Source: Oceanisphaera sp. IT1-181 (lineage in GTDB: Bacteria > Pseudomonadota > Gammaproteobacteria > Enterobacterales > Aeromonadaceae). Taken from it: 64,000 nt of DNA. Where the stretch lies: positions 1,545,001 through 1,609,000 of the forward strand of contig NZ_CP136856.1 in the NCBI RefSeq assembly GCF_033807535.1, given 5' to 3'. A model generated the notes under the pieces. That model worked only from the letters and a program-made list of their open reading frames with translations. It made no database searches and was not told where the DNA came from. The position numbers were made by a program, and so were the translations under genes. Positions 44,125-53,671 of this stretch are shown here, piece by piece (positions within the stretch are counted from its first letter, which is position 1; each line of letters opens with the position of its first letter).

Positions 44125-44329
44125 ATTTTTTGTACGATCTCATTTGAAATAATCTGCTAGTGAATGTTTTATGGGCCACCCATATCAAAATGGCTTTGAA
44201 AGCCACCCGTGGCATGAAAAATAGGCGTTGGTTGTTCTGTTTTCTAATTAAAATTTTGGACCGTGCCCATCCTCATCGTGGTCTTTTAACATGATCACTC
44301 TGATCCGCGGCTCTGGGTTTCAACTCCAG

Positions 44330-45619
44330 TTAGCGTGTTGTTGCTATTCGAGCGGAGCTCAGCTCTACCAGCGCCTCATGTGCATGTCTTACTCGTTCCA
44401 GATCATGCTCGAATGTTATTTCCTGTTGTGCGCGTTTGAATGAGAGGTGCGCCCACTTGCAAGCTGCGTTCCTCAGGTCTGGGTCTTCTGTTTGAACGAG
44501 CCAGCCGAGTGATTTCTGTATCCATATCCCAACTTCGGCCGAGCCCACTCCATCTCTGCAAATGGCCGCATATGCATCCTCAAGAAGATCGTACACATCG
44601 AGTGGTGTCACAAACACTCGTTCGAGTTCCGGCTCTATGCGTTCATCGTCTGGTTGCGAACTATTCCAGTCGCGAATTATTCGCGACATTCTGATGACAA
44701 TATCGATGGCAGTGCCTGGATCATTGATCCCAGGTGAAAGTGCCCTTGAGCCAATCTCGGACATCGCGATCAGTCCAAAGCGCGGGTCATTGCCAAATGT
44801 GCGGCGATCGCCAAGGTCGAAAGCCCCAAGGAGGTCAGACATATCCAGCTCCGTATTGGCAGATGCGGATTGCACTGTCAGCAATTTGCGCTGCGGATGT
44901 ATGAAGGCACCGGGCAAGCTTTGAAGGTAGATGAAGGCGTCGTTGTCCTTGGCCCATTGACTCAACCGACCCGTGTCAATTTGGCGAATGAAACCAAGCT
45001 GTTCCGAGAAGAGGTCTATACCGCCCTCCGGGATTTTATCCGCGGGCTGTCCTCCCAATGGAGCGCTGCGAGGCCAGAGCTGAAAAGCTTCACGCGTTGC
45101 CGCATCGACCTTTTCTATGGTGTTACCCATGCGTCCGAGACGAGCGATATTGTCGACCCAGCGAACAAACGTGACGACGACCCAAGCAAAAATAGAAATT
45201 GTAAGGAGAAAAATTACAAAGCGTCCGGCGACAGCAAAATAGCCGATCTTGATCGCGATAATCCCAACGATGCTGAAAATGAATGCCCCTATGAAGCTGG
45301 ACAGGGCCGTCTGTGATAAGCCATCTGAAATAATCAAGGAAAATGCTCTCGGCGTCGCGCTACCTCCTGCTGATGCATAGGCTGATACCATTGAAGCCAC
45401 CGCGAACGTAGCAACGCCTAACATGCTAGCCGAAATGACGGTCAATAATTTTTCGATGGTTTCGATGCTGATGTCGGGAACCGTGTTCTGGATCGGCAAA
45501 CCATCCGCAAAATGTGACACAAATACCGCAAGCACAGCCAGGAATGCATAGCCGAGTGGCTTAATCCAAAGCTTTTCCTGCAAATTTTGAATCGTGAACT
45601 TGATTTTATTACGGATCAT
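44330..45619 (-). CDS. DUF2254 membrane protein
   Basis: A 429-residue membrane protein of the DUF2254 family. Four hydrophobic segments lie in the first 150 residues (about 21-40, 60-85, 108-128, 132-152). A soluble C-terminal region contains the family-typical ALSPGINDPGTAIDIVIRM motif (about residues 290-308). Function of the family is unknown. The ATG at 45619 follows GGAGTGCTCAAG. It is divergent from the phospholipase-D-like gene, and the pair may have arrived together. Confidence 0.85.
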   Translation of the reverse strand: MIRNKIKFTIQNLQEKLWIKPLGYAFLAVLAVFVSHFADGLPIQNTVPDISIETIEKLLTVISASMLGVATFAVASMVSAYASAGGSATPRAFSLIISDGLSQTALSSFIGAFIFSIVGIIAIKIGYFAVAGRFVIFLLTISIFAWVVVTFVRWVDNIARLGRMGNTIEKVDAATREAFQLWPRSAPLGGQPADKIPEGGIDLFSEQLGFIRQIDTGRLSQWAKDNDAFIYLQSLPGAFIHPQRKLLTVQSASANTELDMSDLLGAFDLGDRRTFGNDPRFGLIAMSEIGSRALSPGINDPGTAIDIVIRMSRIIRDWNSSQPDDERIEPELERVFVTPLDVYDLLEDAYAAICRDGVGSAEVGIWIQKSLGWLVQTEDPDLRNAACKWAHLSFKRAQQEITFEHDLERVRHAHEALVELSSARIATTR

Positions 45620-45814
45620 CTTGAGCACTCCAACTGGGCTTTGCTGTGTGGTGGGTCGCCGTCTTTATTCTAAAATTCGTAGGCGATGCCCTACTTGATT
45701 GGCTCGAGGACAACAACTCTGGCCTGGTAACTTTTTTGATTTCGCAATCAGCTTCAAATGTAGTTCTTTCGTGGACTATATTGTAGTAGCAAGTCACCAA
45801 CGGAAGGTCCTTTC

Positions 45815-47284
45815 ATGTCGTCTAACTCAATTGCCCGTCTCTCCATTTTTCAGCCAGGGGTAAACTGCGCAGCGGTAGAACTTGCAGATCATGTATCGGT
45901 TATCATAGATGGCGAGGAATATTTCGCTGACCTTCAAGAAGCGTTATTGGCTGCTAAGCACCAAGTTGTATTTATCGGTTGGGATTTCGACACTAGGGTC
46001 AGTTTACAAGGTGGAAACGGATCAGAAAGCCTCCGCGCTTTCATTGTTCGTCTGCTCAAAAGGAATAAAGCCCTACGCATTTATATTTTGAAATGGAACT
46101 TTGGCGCCTTAAAGATTCTGCTTCGCGGACGAATGATCTTCACCATAGTGCGTTGGATGTTTAGCAATCGTTTAAGAATTAAGTTTGACGGGATGCATCC
46201 AATTGGCGCGAGCCATCATCAAAAACTCGTGATAATCGATGGTGGTATGGCTTTTTGCGGAGGCATAGATGTCACCAGCGGAAGATGGGATACACGCGAA
46301 CACCTGGAGAACGATCCTCGACGGGTCGCGCCGGACGGCAAACCTTCAGAACCTTGGCATGACATTTCGATGGCACTGAGCGGACCCGCCGCGAGCCGAT
46401 TGCACGATCTGGCCTCAGAGCGGTGGGAGCGGGCCACCGGAAAGCCTTTACCAAAAGTCGAGAATACGCCGCATTGGCCTTTGCGAAAACCGTCCGACTT
46501 CGAGTCTGTCAAAGTCGCGATAGCGCGAACTCGCGGAGAGTTTCGTGACCTGCAATCGATTAGAGAAAATGAGGCTCTGTTTCTCGATATGATAGCGACA
46601 GCGAAAAATTTCGTTTACGTCGAAAACCAGTACTTCGCATCAAGAACTATCGCGGCCGCCATCGCTCGCCGTCTTCAGGAGGAAGACCCACCAGAGTTTG
46701 TTATTATTATGCCGCAGGCCGCGGACGGTTGGCTTGAAAAGGTTGCGATGGATACGGCGCGTAGCCAGTTGGTAGCGATGTTGGCCACGACAGATGCACA
46801 CCAGCGGTTTCGTATTTATCATCCTTTTACTGAAGGCGGTACCCCTGTTTACGTGCACGCTAAACTCATGATTGTAGACGACCGAATCATTCGCGTCGGA
46901 TCCTCAAATATGAACAACCGCTCGCTTGGATTTGATAGCGAGTGCGACGTAGCGATTGATGCAAGTGCCAACAGCGGCCAGAGTTTAGAGATGAAGATCA
47001 GCGAAATCCGTGCTGGTTTAATTGCCGAACATCTCAACACCCCCATCGAAGAGGTACATCGCCTCCTGCTCGGCAAAGGTAAGATGATCGCCGCTATCGA
47101 AACGTTGAGGGGAACAGGGCGTTCGCTTCGACCTTTCGAGCAGGAGGATAATGACGAATTAGCGGCATATGTGGCTTCTCAGAACTTACTTGATCCAGTA
47201 GGCGAGGATCAGCAGCAATGCGAGAGCCTTAGCGGAAGCAGACGGTTACATCGACGCATTTGGGATAAAATAAAAAATGAATGA
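45815..47284 (+). CDS. Phospholipase D-like / cardiolipin synthase-type protein
   Basis: A 489-residue protein with two HKD motifs, HHQKLVIIDG (H135, K137) and HAKLMIVDD (H348, K350), each followed by the GSxNxxxRS-type segment (second: GSSNMNNRSLGFDSE). This is the phospholipase D superfamily active site, made of two halves. No N-terminal membrane helices are present, unlike ClsA, so it resembles soluble PLD-like proteins. The ATG follows GGAAGGTCCTTTC. Substrate is not predictable. Confidence 0.87.
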   Translation: MSSNSIARLSIFQPGVNCAAVELADHVSVIIDGEEYFADLQEALLAAKHQVVFIGWDFDTRVSLQGGNGSESLRAFIVRLLKRNKALRIYILKWNFGALKILLRGRMIFTIVRWMFSNRLRIKFDGMHPIGASHHQKLVIIDGGMAFCGGIDVTSGRWDTREHLENDPRRVAPDGKPSEPWHDISMALSGPAASRLHDLASERWERATGKPLPKVENTPHWPLRKPSDFESVKVAIARTRGEFRDLQSIRENEALFLDMIATAKNFVYVENQYFASRTIAAAIARRLQEEDPPEFVIIMPQAADGWLEKVAMDTARSQLVAMLATTDAHQRFRIYHPFTEGGTPVYVHAKLMIVDDRIIRVGSSNMNNRSLGFDSECDVAIDASANSGQSLEMKISEIRAGLIAEHLNTPIEEVHRLLLGKGKMIAAIETLRGTGRSLRPFEQEDNDELAAYVASQNLLDPVGEDQQQCESLSGSRRLHRRIWDKIKNE

Positions 47285-47446
47285 AAGGGTTCAAAGCACT
47301 TTTAATAGCCAAAGCCCTGTCGTCCTGGTCCCAAATTAGGGAACCCTTACCCGTCCTAATTAACGAGCCACCCATGTGAATTGGTTTGATTTCCTTGAGG
47401 TATCTTAACTTGAAAGATTCGAGTTTGATGTATTGAGGAGGCTACG

Positions 47447-48120
47447 ATGCCGATACCACGTTCAACTCAAGTAAGCTTGGAAGATACGCCTTTTTACCAT
47501 TGCATCAGTCGTACGGTAAGAAGGGCATTTTTATGTGGTGCAGATCCGTACACTTTCCTCATCAATAGGGGTCAATGTTTCGAACACCGCCGTGACTGGA
47601 TAGAGAAGCGCTTGCTGCTTTTGGCGTAGGTGTTTGCCATTGATATTGCAGCTTTCGCGGTAATGTCTAATCACCTTCATGTGGTATTGAAAGTAGATGC
47701 AGAAAAGGCACAGGCCTGGTCCGACATAGAGGTGGTAAAACAGTGGCACCAAGTGTTTGGCGGTACGTTACTTACTCAACGGTTTGCTAACGGCGAAGAC
47801 ATTGAGCACTATTTTATAGACCTATTGGATGTCACGCACTGCCTAAAGGCTTGGTGTTTGAACTGCAAGATTACCTCCGCCTCGTGGATGATACCGGTCG
47901 CATACTGCGTAATGATATGCACGGTGCAATTCAAGCCAGTAGCAGGCAGATATTGGAGCGATTAAATATCTCACAGGAAACGTGGCTCAACATCACCCAA
48001 GAGTTTATGAATATGTTTAAAGGCCCCGTTGGCTCGCTTTCTGAGCTTACGCATTACTGTGAAAATTTAGGCATGCAACGTGTTGTCCATGCCAGCAGCT
48101 GCCAACATTGGACTATCTGA
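47447..48120 (+). pseudogene. REP-associated tyrosine transposase, broken
   Basis: Opens like a normal REP-associated (HUH) transposase, MPIPRSTQVSLEDTPFYHCI, and contains the catalytic HLH in AVMSNHLHVVLKV. It is dead: a TAG stop at 47627-47629 interrupts LLLA*VFAID where homologues have a Lys (AAG). After about residue 125 of the joined frame, a large middle segment is missing, and the sequence resumes in another frame (KGLVFELQDYLRLVDDTGRI). The catalytic Tyr segment appears lost. Such proteins normally domesticate REP sequences, so the dispersed palindromic repeats here may once have been its substrates. Confidence 0.8.
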
Positions 48121-48407
48121 CCTCAAACAGGTCTTATTTTCAAGCTCTCTTTGTTACTCTCCAGCAAGAGTGAGCCAGAGCTGTCCGATGGGAGCTTATT
48201 TCTTACCTGTGGCTTTAAAATCAGTCACCGCCCCGCAGTTGTTAAGCTGTTTCCAGACTTTTTCAATACAGAAGAGAGTCACCCGCTTATATTTTTCGTT
48301 CAAAAGGTTACTATTGAGGCTCTTTTAATATGGATGTCTTGTTAGTTTTTTCTGCGACGCAAAAGAAATGAGTGATGAAATGAAATTATATATTTACAGG
48401 CGAAGTT

Positions 48408-49271
48408 ATGAATATTATTCAAACCGATAGTGGAATGACAGATGAACAAAGATCAAAGATCATCTTTGCAGGCGACTTGATTGTTTTTCAACAACTGCCA
48501 GCAATGTTGGAATTATGCCAATACACCGATCAGCTATTATCAGAATCCTTGAGTGGCCTGTATCCAGAGCAAGCTCAGTACCATTTAAGTGAGCAGGATT
48601 ATCGAAGATTTGTTGCCGATACACAGAAAAGAATTCAAGCTGACGATAAAGCTAAGGCGATATTTTTTCATGCGTTGCAGGAAGCAGGTTTAGCGCTAGA
48701 TTTGACCTATTATGATTACTTTGCTATGCGAGTAGTATCGGCCGAAAAGGCCTTTACGGAGGGTCTGCGTACCGTAGTTGGGCATCATCGTGATACATGG
48801 GGAAGCAATATACAAGCGCAGACCAATTGGTGGGCACCTATTTATAAGATAGAAGATGAACGGAGTATTGCCTTTTACCCTTACCACTGGGATCATCCAA
48901 CCATTAACGATACCTCGGAGTGGAGCTTTAAAGAATATCTTGCTGCGCGCCGCGAAACGCCTGAAGGTGTCGCGGTAAGCTACTCTCCTACACCTCAGTT
49001 ATTGCGGCCAGTGGATGAAAGCAAGGCGGTAAAAATAGTGATAGAGCCAGGTGATATTCTATGTTTTTCCAGTGCTCATTTACATGCTAGTGTGCCCAAC
49101 ACGACCAAGTTAGCACGTTTTAGCGTTGAAATGCGCACCCTTAATCTAAAAGATTTGAAAGCTGGCCGTGGCGCACCAAATGTCGATAATGCTGGAGGTA
49201 AACCGCGCTACGAGTGGTATCGACACGGAGTTGATCAGTCATCATTGAGTATGGCGATGGAGAGTGTATGA
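48408..49271 (+). CDS. Fe(II)/2-oxoglutarate oxygenase-like protein
   Basis: A 287-residue protein that fits the phytanoyl-CoA-dioxygenase-like class. It has an HxD pair in GHHRDTWGSN (about residues 125-134), a distal His in FSSAHLHASVPN (about 225) and the 2-oxoglutarate Arg in ARFSVEMRT. It would hydroxylate a small molecule; the substrate is unknown. The ATG at 48408 follows CAGGCGAAGTT, a weak ribosome site. It converges with a CmcJ-like oxygenase gene, and a LysR gene lies beyond. Confidence 0.7.
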   Translation: MNIIQTDSGMTDEQRSKIIFAGDLIVFQQLPAMLELCQYTDQLLSESLSGLYPEQAQYHLSEQDYRRFVADTQKRIQADDKAKAIFFHALQEAGLALDLTYYDYFAMRVVSAEKAFTEGLRTVVGHHRDTWGSNIQAQTNWWAPIYKIEDERSIAFYPYHWDHPTINDTSEWSFKEYLAARRETPEGVAVSYSPTPQLLRPVDESKAVKIVIEPGDILCFSSAHLHASVPNTTKLARFSVEMRTLNLKDLKAGRGAPNVDNAGGKPRYEWYRHGVDQSSLSMAMESV

Positions 49272-49353
49272 GCCGTTGGCGAGTACTCCAAGAAAATCAG
49301 TAAAAATACATAACAAAAACATTAAGTCGTTCGCTGTGCTCACTGGGATTCCT

Positions 49354-49443
49354 CAGTGTTTAGCCGCAGGTATGAACGACTACATTACCAAACCAATTAA
49401 ACCGCAAACGTTAAAAGAAAAACTTATTACTTGGTTGAGTTAA
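49354..49443 (+). pseudogene. Response-regulator receiver domain fragment
   Basis: The frame reads QCLAAGMNDYITKPI and continues to a TAA at 49441. It is the last part of a receiver domain, with the conserved Lys of the KP motif, as found at the end of hybrid sensor kinases. The rest of the gene is absent. Directly upstream (49312-49352), ATAACAAAAACATTAAGTCG resembles the start of an attC site. Confidence 0.6.
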
Positions 49444-49456
49444 CACTAAAGCTAAA

Positions 49457-49486
49457 TAGGCGGCTTTTAACAAGCCACCTATTTTT
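49457..49486 (+). terminator. Rho-independent terminator after receiver fragment
   Basis: TAGGCGGCTT/AAGCCACCTA stem (one G-T type mismatch) with a 5-nt loop, followed by TTTTT. It probably belonged to the vanished kinase gene. Confidence 0.75.
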
Positions 49487-49640
49487 AGCTGAAATGGCTA
49501 TAATTAAGCTTTATTTCATTCTATGTTTTTACTACATAGTTATTTTAATACAAAAAACACTTATACTAAACAGCTATTAACTCCTTCACAACCTAAGTCA
49601 ATAGTAATAAGTTAAGTAGGTGTTGCTACTTTTTCTTGTT

Positions 49641-50468
49641 TTAATAAAAAGCAAATGTACGTACTTCGATACTCGCTCTTGCGCCAACATTTGGATCTTG
49701 ATCCGGGTATTCAAAAGCCGTGTGCGGTGTGAACCGAGCTACACCCTCTTTCACGGAGTCGAAGCCTTTAATAAGAACAACTTCATCGTGATTCATTTCT
49801 GAAAAATAGACCCACTTCTGCTCAGCAGCTTTACGCAATGCATATATTTCACCAACATGATCTGTATCTGGAAAGTGAATTTTGGATAGCAGTAAATCTT
49901 TTTGATTAACACTAGCTGCATTACAAAATGCTAAAGGTGAGCGCTTTACAATATCCACCAAGGGACGCCAAACATTAATCTGGATCATTCGACGACCTTT
50001 GAGTTTAGCAAACTGCTCCACTCCAATGCGCTCTTGTGCACGAGACTGAGCCGTCTGCTCAGTATAATCATTATGAACATGATGCGCTGGTTTACGGCTG
50101 CTATCTGCAGAGCCACGCCTTACAGTATGATCAAAAACAAAAACATCTTTCACACCGGTGGCTTCTTTAATAATCGCAATCACTTCGTCATAATAACTAG
50201 CTTCAATAGCTTTTTCGTCTGTAAAGTCTTTATGTTTTGTCGGGGCTGTAACTAATTGAAAGCCTTGTTTGTGAACTGAAAATACCTCTTGTGAACTACG
50301 CGCATCATCAATAGTAGCTGGCATAAAAGCATAAGCATCATTGTATTTTTGTGGTGCCGCTCCACCAGAGTAAAAAACTTCAGGAGCGAGAGTACTGTCT
50401 GGCTTAATATAATTAAGTTCAGATTCGATTTGGCCAGATGTTTTCATTGTTGAGGATGTTGTCGTCAT
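49641..50468 (-). CDS. CmcJ/NvfI family oxygenase-like protein
   Basis: A 275-residue protein of the CmcJ/NvfI (AsaB-like) family, non-heme iron oxygenases or related enzymes known from fungal and bacterial secondary metabolism. Key segments are HHVHNDYTEQTA (metal HxD, about residue 130), RRMIQINVWRPL (about 165), the distal HTAFEYPDQDP near 255 and the C-terminal RASIEVRTFAFY. The ATG at 50468 has AAGGAC about 10 nt upstream; an earlier in-frame start would add 14 residues. Substrate is unknown. Confidence 0.8.
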   Translation of the reverse strand: MTTTSSTMKTSGQIESELNYIKPDSTLAPEVFYSGGAAPQKYNDAYAFMPATIDDARSSQEVFSVHKQGFQLVTAPTKHKDFTDEKAIEASYYDEVIAIIKEATGVKDVFVFDHTVRRGSADSSRKPAHHVHNDYTEQTAQSRAQERIGVEQFAKLKGRRMIQINVWRPLVDIVKRSPLAFCNAASVNQKDLLLSKIHFPDTDHVGEIYALRKAAEQKWVYFSEMNHDEVVLIKGFDSVKEGVARFTPHTAFEYPDQDPNVGARASIEVRTFAFY

Positions 50469-50740
50469 CTTAAGAGTTGTCCTTTTATGCTGTAACTGGT
50501 TTTGTGTCACCTTAATATGTTGATCCTACCTAGTTAAATAAACTTCAGCAAAGCATGATAACTTCTGTGCAACAGAAGAAAATGTTTGTATGAAAACAAA
50601 AAACTAACCGGAATAGACTATCTTTGATGGGGCAAGTAGTAAATATACGGGTATAGCTACACGCGTTGCAGGCAGTACGATAGCAGCAATTATTTGTACA
50701 ATGTAAAATAAAAAATGCTTGCGGTTAATTACACAGCCTT

Positions 50741-51655
50741 TTACAACAATAACTTTAATTCTTTTTCAAGCCAGTTAGAAAAAATTTGAACTTGGGTTCT
50801 AGGATTTAGCGGGGTAATAATGTAATAACCCCAATTTGTTGATAGAAGGTTATTAGGGTAAAGGTTTATTAAATTCCCTGCAGCTATTTCGCTATGCACA
50901 AGGTGCTCACGCACAAGTGCAACACCTTGACTAAGTTTTGCCATTTCTATTGCAACTAAGGATGCGTTTACCTCTAAAAAGTTAGTATTATCAAATTCGG
51001 TAACCCCCGCTTTATTTAACCATTCTCGCCAGTTAGGATAACTTGAATTTTCCATGGTTATATCGCGAATTAAAGTTTGCTTAAGTAAGCCTGAAATTTT
51101 GGCGATTTCTGGGTGTGCTTTTAATAAGCTAGGGCAACAAACAGCTAGAAGCTTTTCGTCCTCAGCTAATGAAATAACATTAAAATTTGACCAATCCTCT
51201 GCTTTTTTAGCGTATCGAATGACAATATCAAATTCACCTGTAGTTAAATCGAGCAGGCGGTTTGTTATATCTAATTTAACGTCTATATCAGACTCGTCAT
51301 TCAAAAACTTAGGTAAAATAGGTACTAACCACTTAGAAGTAATAGATGGGGAAGTGCTAATAGTTAAAGCTCCCGATTTTGACAAATCTTTTAATCTATC
51401 AGTAACACTTGATAAACACCTAAATGCTTCACTCAAGCTTGGCAGTACATTGAGTGTTTCTTGGGTTGCTGTAAGCCTTTTCCCACCTTTATTACGTATG
51501 AAAAGCTGTATGCAAAAGTAAGATTCTAATGTGCGAACTAATTGCCCAATAGCTTCAGGGGTGACACCTATTTCATCAGCTGCGGCTTTAAAGCTACCTA
51601 ATCGGGCTGTCGCTTCAAAGGCTCTTAGTGCATTAAGGTGCTTAGGTGTTTTCAT
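50741..51655 (-). CDS. LysR family regulator, GcvA-like
   Basis: A 304-residue LysR-type regulator. It has a helix-turn-helix (SFKAAADEIGVTPEAIGQLV, about residues 21-40) and a GcvA-type effector domain starting TISTSPSITSKWLVP (about 97). It is AT-rich and probably transferred. It lies 270 nt upstream of the CmcJ-like gene on the same strand, so it may control the oxygenase genes; there is no direct evidence. Confidence 0.87.
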   Translation of the reverse strand: MKTPKHLNALRAFEATARLGSFKAAADEIGVTPEAIGQLVRTLESYFCIQLFIRNKGGKRLTATQETLNVLPSLSEAFRCLSSVTDRLKDLSKSGALTISTSPSITSKWLVPILPKFLNDESDIDVKLDITNRLLDLTTGEFDIVIRYAKKAEDWSNFNVISLAEDEKLLAVCCPSLLKAHPEIAKISGLLKQTLIRDITMENSSYPNWREWLNKAGVTEFDNTNFLEVNASLVAIEMAKLSQGVALVREHLVHSEIAAGNLINLYPNNLLSTNWGYYIITPLNPRTQVQIFSNWLEKELKLLL

Positions 51656-51909
51656 ACAAATGTTTTCTTTGCTATGGGGGTAAGTTAAGTCATTGTCATT
51701 TGCTTGTTGGTGTTTAGCAAGACGTTATTATTGCAACACTACAATTTAACTAGAGGCTTAGGTAAATATGTCAGGACAGTTGCTCAAATTGGTCTAAAAC
51801 ACTCAAAATCAAGGTTGGTGACAAAGTGGCGGTTCGTTGTTATCTCTACTCATTCTACGCCTTGATCAGTTATATTTTTTAATCGTTATGTGTTTGCTAT
51901 TCAATCAAC

Positions 51910-52014
51910 ATATAACAAGGTAAATCAATTAGGAAAAATACAGTTTGTCTCTTTTTTTGCAAAGTAACGCAAAAAAGTAGCCAATCAATATTTTCCTATT
52001 ATTTAAGCGTTAAG
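51910..52014 (+). repeat. Isolated attC-like site 11
   Basis: ATAACAAGGTAAATCAATTA at the left and TTTAAGCGTTAAG at the right. Arms TAGGAAAAATA/TATTTTCCTA pair, and the inner GTAACGC/GCAAAG segments partly pair. It is 8 kb beyond the main array with no forward gene just upstream, so it is an orphan cassette end. Confidence 0.65.
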
Positions 52015-52135
52015 TAATGCTGCGGAACTAACGTGGATTTTGTCGTTACGGGCTCTTAAAGATTCAAGACTCCTTCGCTACTGTCTTAGCGCTTGGTTTT
52101 GACCTTGTAGGTGCAAATTTATTCAGCACGGTTTG
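52013..52135 (+). repeat. Solo IS630-type end and dispersed repeat segment
   Basis: Preceded by TA, AGTAATGCTGCGGAACTAAC begins a 54-bp stretch nearly identical to 21060-21113. A 31-bp stretch at 52105-52135 is identical to 21316-21346. The rest of 51656-52415 has no gene. Confidence 0.6.
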
Positions 52136-52415
52136 GAGTTTGGCTTTAGGTTTGGCTCTAAAACTATCCAGCTACGCTGGCCCGCCTAATAAATTGGCGG
52201 CTACAGGGGCTGCCGAAATTTTCTATAGAACAAAAATGGTGTTCACAAAGTAAGGTCTTACAAATCAAGAGCCTTTGCTCTTGTCGCTCTTGAGCTAGCT
52301 CTTATCCGTACGTTCAGTGCTTCTTGTAGCAATTAATCGTGGCAAAATAGTGCTAAGGGTTAAATTATTTATCACGCCAACAGTAATATCCACCGCAGTT
52401 ATGGTGAACCACATA

Positions 52416-53507
52416 AGTAATGCCGCGTAACTCATGTGGATCTACACTGTCATTATAGATGCCATTTTGTGGGCCCAGATATGAAGCGACACTTATTAGG
52501 ACAACCACTAACAGCCGAAGAAACTATCACTCTGAAAGAGATGTCAAAACACCATCCTTTCCCAGATTTCAGACGAAGGGCTCTCGCACTGCTCGCGCTG
52601 AATGATGGCTCTACGGTTGTCCAGATTGCCCAGATGTTTCGGATAAGCGATCAACCGATCTACAACTGGACAAAAGGCTGGAGAACTACGGGATTGGTCG
52701 GCATTTTGACTGGGCATAAAGGCGGCCGACCGCCCAAGTTGACAGCTGAAATGTTGGATATGGCTGCAGATATTGCCCGCTCTGAGCCACTGACGCTGGC
52801 TAAGATAGCTGTCCGCGTTCGCGACCAATATCCTGATGCCCCTTCATTCAGTTTGGACCGCCTTTCGGTTGGACTAAGAGCCAGAAAGCTATCTTTCAAA
52901 CGAACCCGGCTCAGCCTCGAAAAAAAAGAGACGAAGCAGCCTTCCAGGAAGCAAAAGGCCGCTTGGCAAGACTCCAAGGAAGGGCCAAAGCAGACAAAAT
53001 AGAACTTCTTTACTGCGATGAAAGTGGCTTCTCCTGCGTACCGAATGTACAGCGGGCCTGGGCACCACTCGGTGTCACTCATCTCGCTGATGCCAGTGCA
53101 AGCCGTAAGCGTGTGAATGTGATTGGCGCACTGAACTATGCTACCGGTAAGCTGCATTTTGAACTTTTTGAACACTCAGTGAAACGGCAACACGTGGTAC
53201 CCTTTTTAGATAAGTTGGCGCAATCTTCCTGCCAGGATAAATTGACGATTGTGGTCGTGGACAATGCGTCAATCCATCATTTTATCGCCCCCTCGATGCG
53301 AGATAAGTGGCTGTATGATCATCAGTTTGTACTGCTTTATCTCCCCCCATACAGCCCGGAATTGAACTTGATCGAGATATTGTGGAAGCAAGCTAAATAT
53401 CACTGGCGAAGCTTTACCTCTTGGAAGAAAGACAAGTTAGTGAATGAAGTATCAACGCTATTCAAGGGAGTGGGTAATGACTTCCACATAAGTTATGCGT
53501 GATTACT
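52416..53507 (+). mobile_element. IS630-family insertion sequence, 1092 bp
   Basis: Terminal inverted repeats start AGTAATGCCGCGTAACTCAT on the left and AGTAATCACGCATAACTTAT on the right (reverse strand); 21 of 25 bases match. TA flanks both ends, the target duplication expected of IS630. Immediately after the right TA another IS630-type end begins (53510), so this copy landed at the edge of an older remnant. Confidence 0.9.
52481..53502 (+). CDS. IS630 transposase, two frames joined by -1 frameshift
   Basis: Frame A (52481-53002; MKRHLLGQPLTAEE start) encodes the helix-turn-helix DNA-binding half. Frame B (-1 relative, ending at 53502) encodes the DDE catalytic half: CDESGFSCVPN, VVDNASIHHF, and PYSPELNLIEILW. 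The natural junction is the run of eight A at 52920-52927. Slipping back one base there joins FKRTRLSL directly to KKRDEAAFQEAKG, the continuous IS630 sequence. Both halves are otherwise uninterrupted, so a programmed frameshift rather than decay is likely, as known in some IS630 relatives. Joined protein is about 340 residues. Confidence 0.88.
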
Positions 53508-53509
53508 TA

Positions 53510-53544
53510 AGTAATGGCGCATAACTTCTATGGAAGTGTTCATC
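53510..53544 (+). repeat. Solo IS630-type end next to the intact element
   Basis: AGTAATGGCGCATAACTTCT followed by ATGGAAGTGTTCATC. It matches the solo end at 21448-21482, which shares the GGAAGTGTTCATC extension. Preceded by TA. Confidence 0.6.
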
Positions 53545-53629
53545 CTTGTGACCCAGCAGCGTTAGCGCTGAGAATTGTGTTTCCACACCTGTTATGCGGT
53601 TTTACTTAGCTAAATCCCACCCAAATAAA

Positions 53630-53649
53630 AAGGCTCCCGAAGGAGCCTT
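53630..53649 (-). terminator. Rho-independent terminator of rne
   Basis: AAGGCTCC/GGAGCCTT stem of 8 bp, followed on the reverse strand by a run of T. A forward T-run also exists, so it is bidirectional. It lies 22 nt past the rne stop. Confidence 0.9.
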
Positions 53650-53671
53650 TTTTAATTGCGGTCATTAATGA

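Noticed and set aside
43914..44126. Reverse-strand 70-codon gene
   Set aside because: The forward strand has a more protein-like tail with stop and terminator, so the reverse frame is a shadow.
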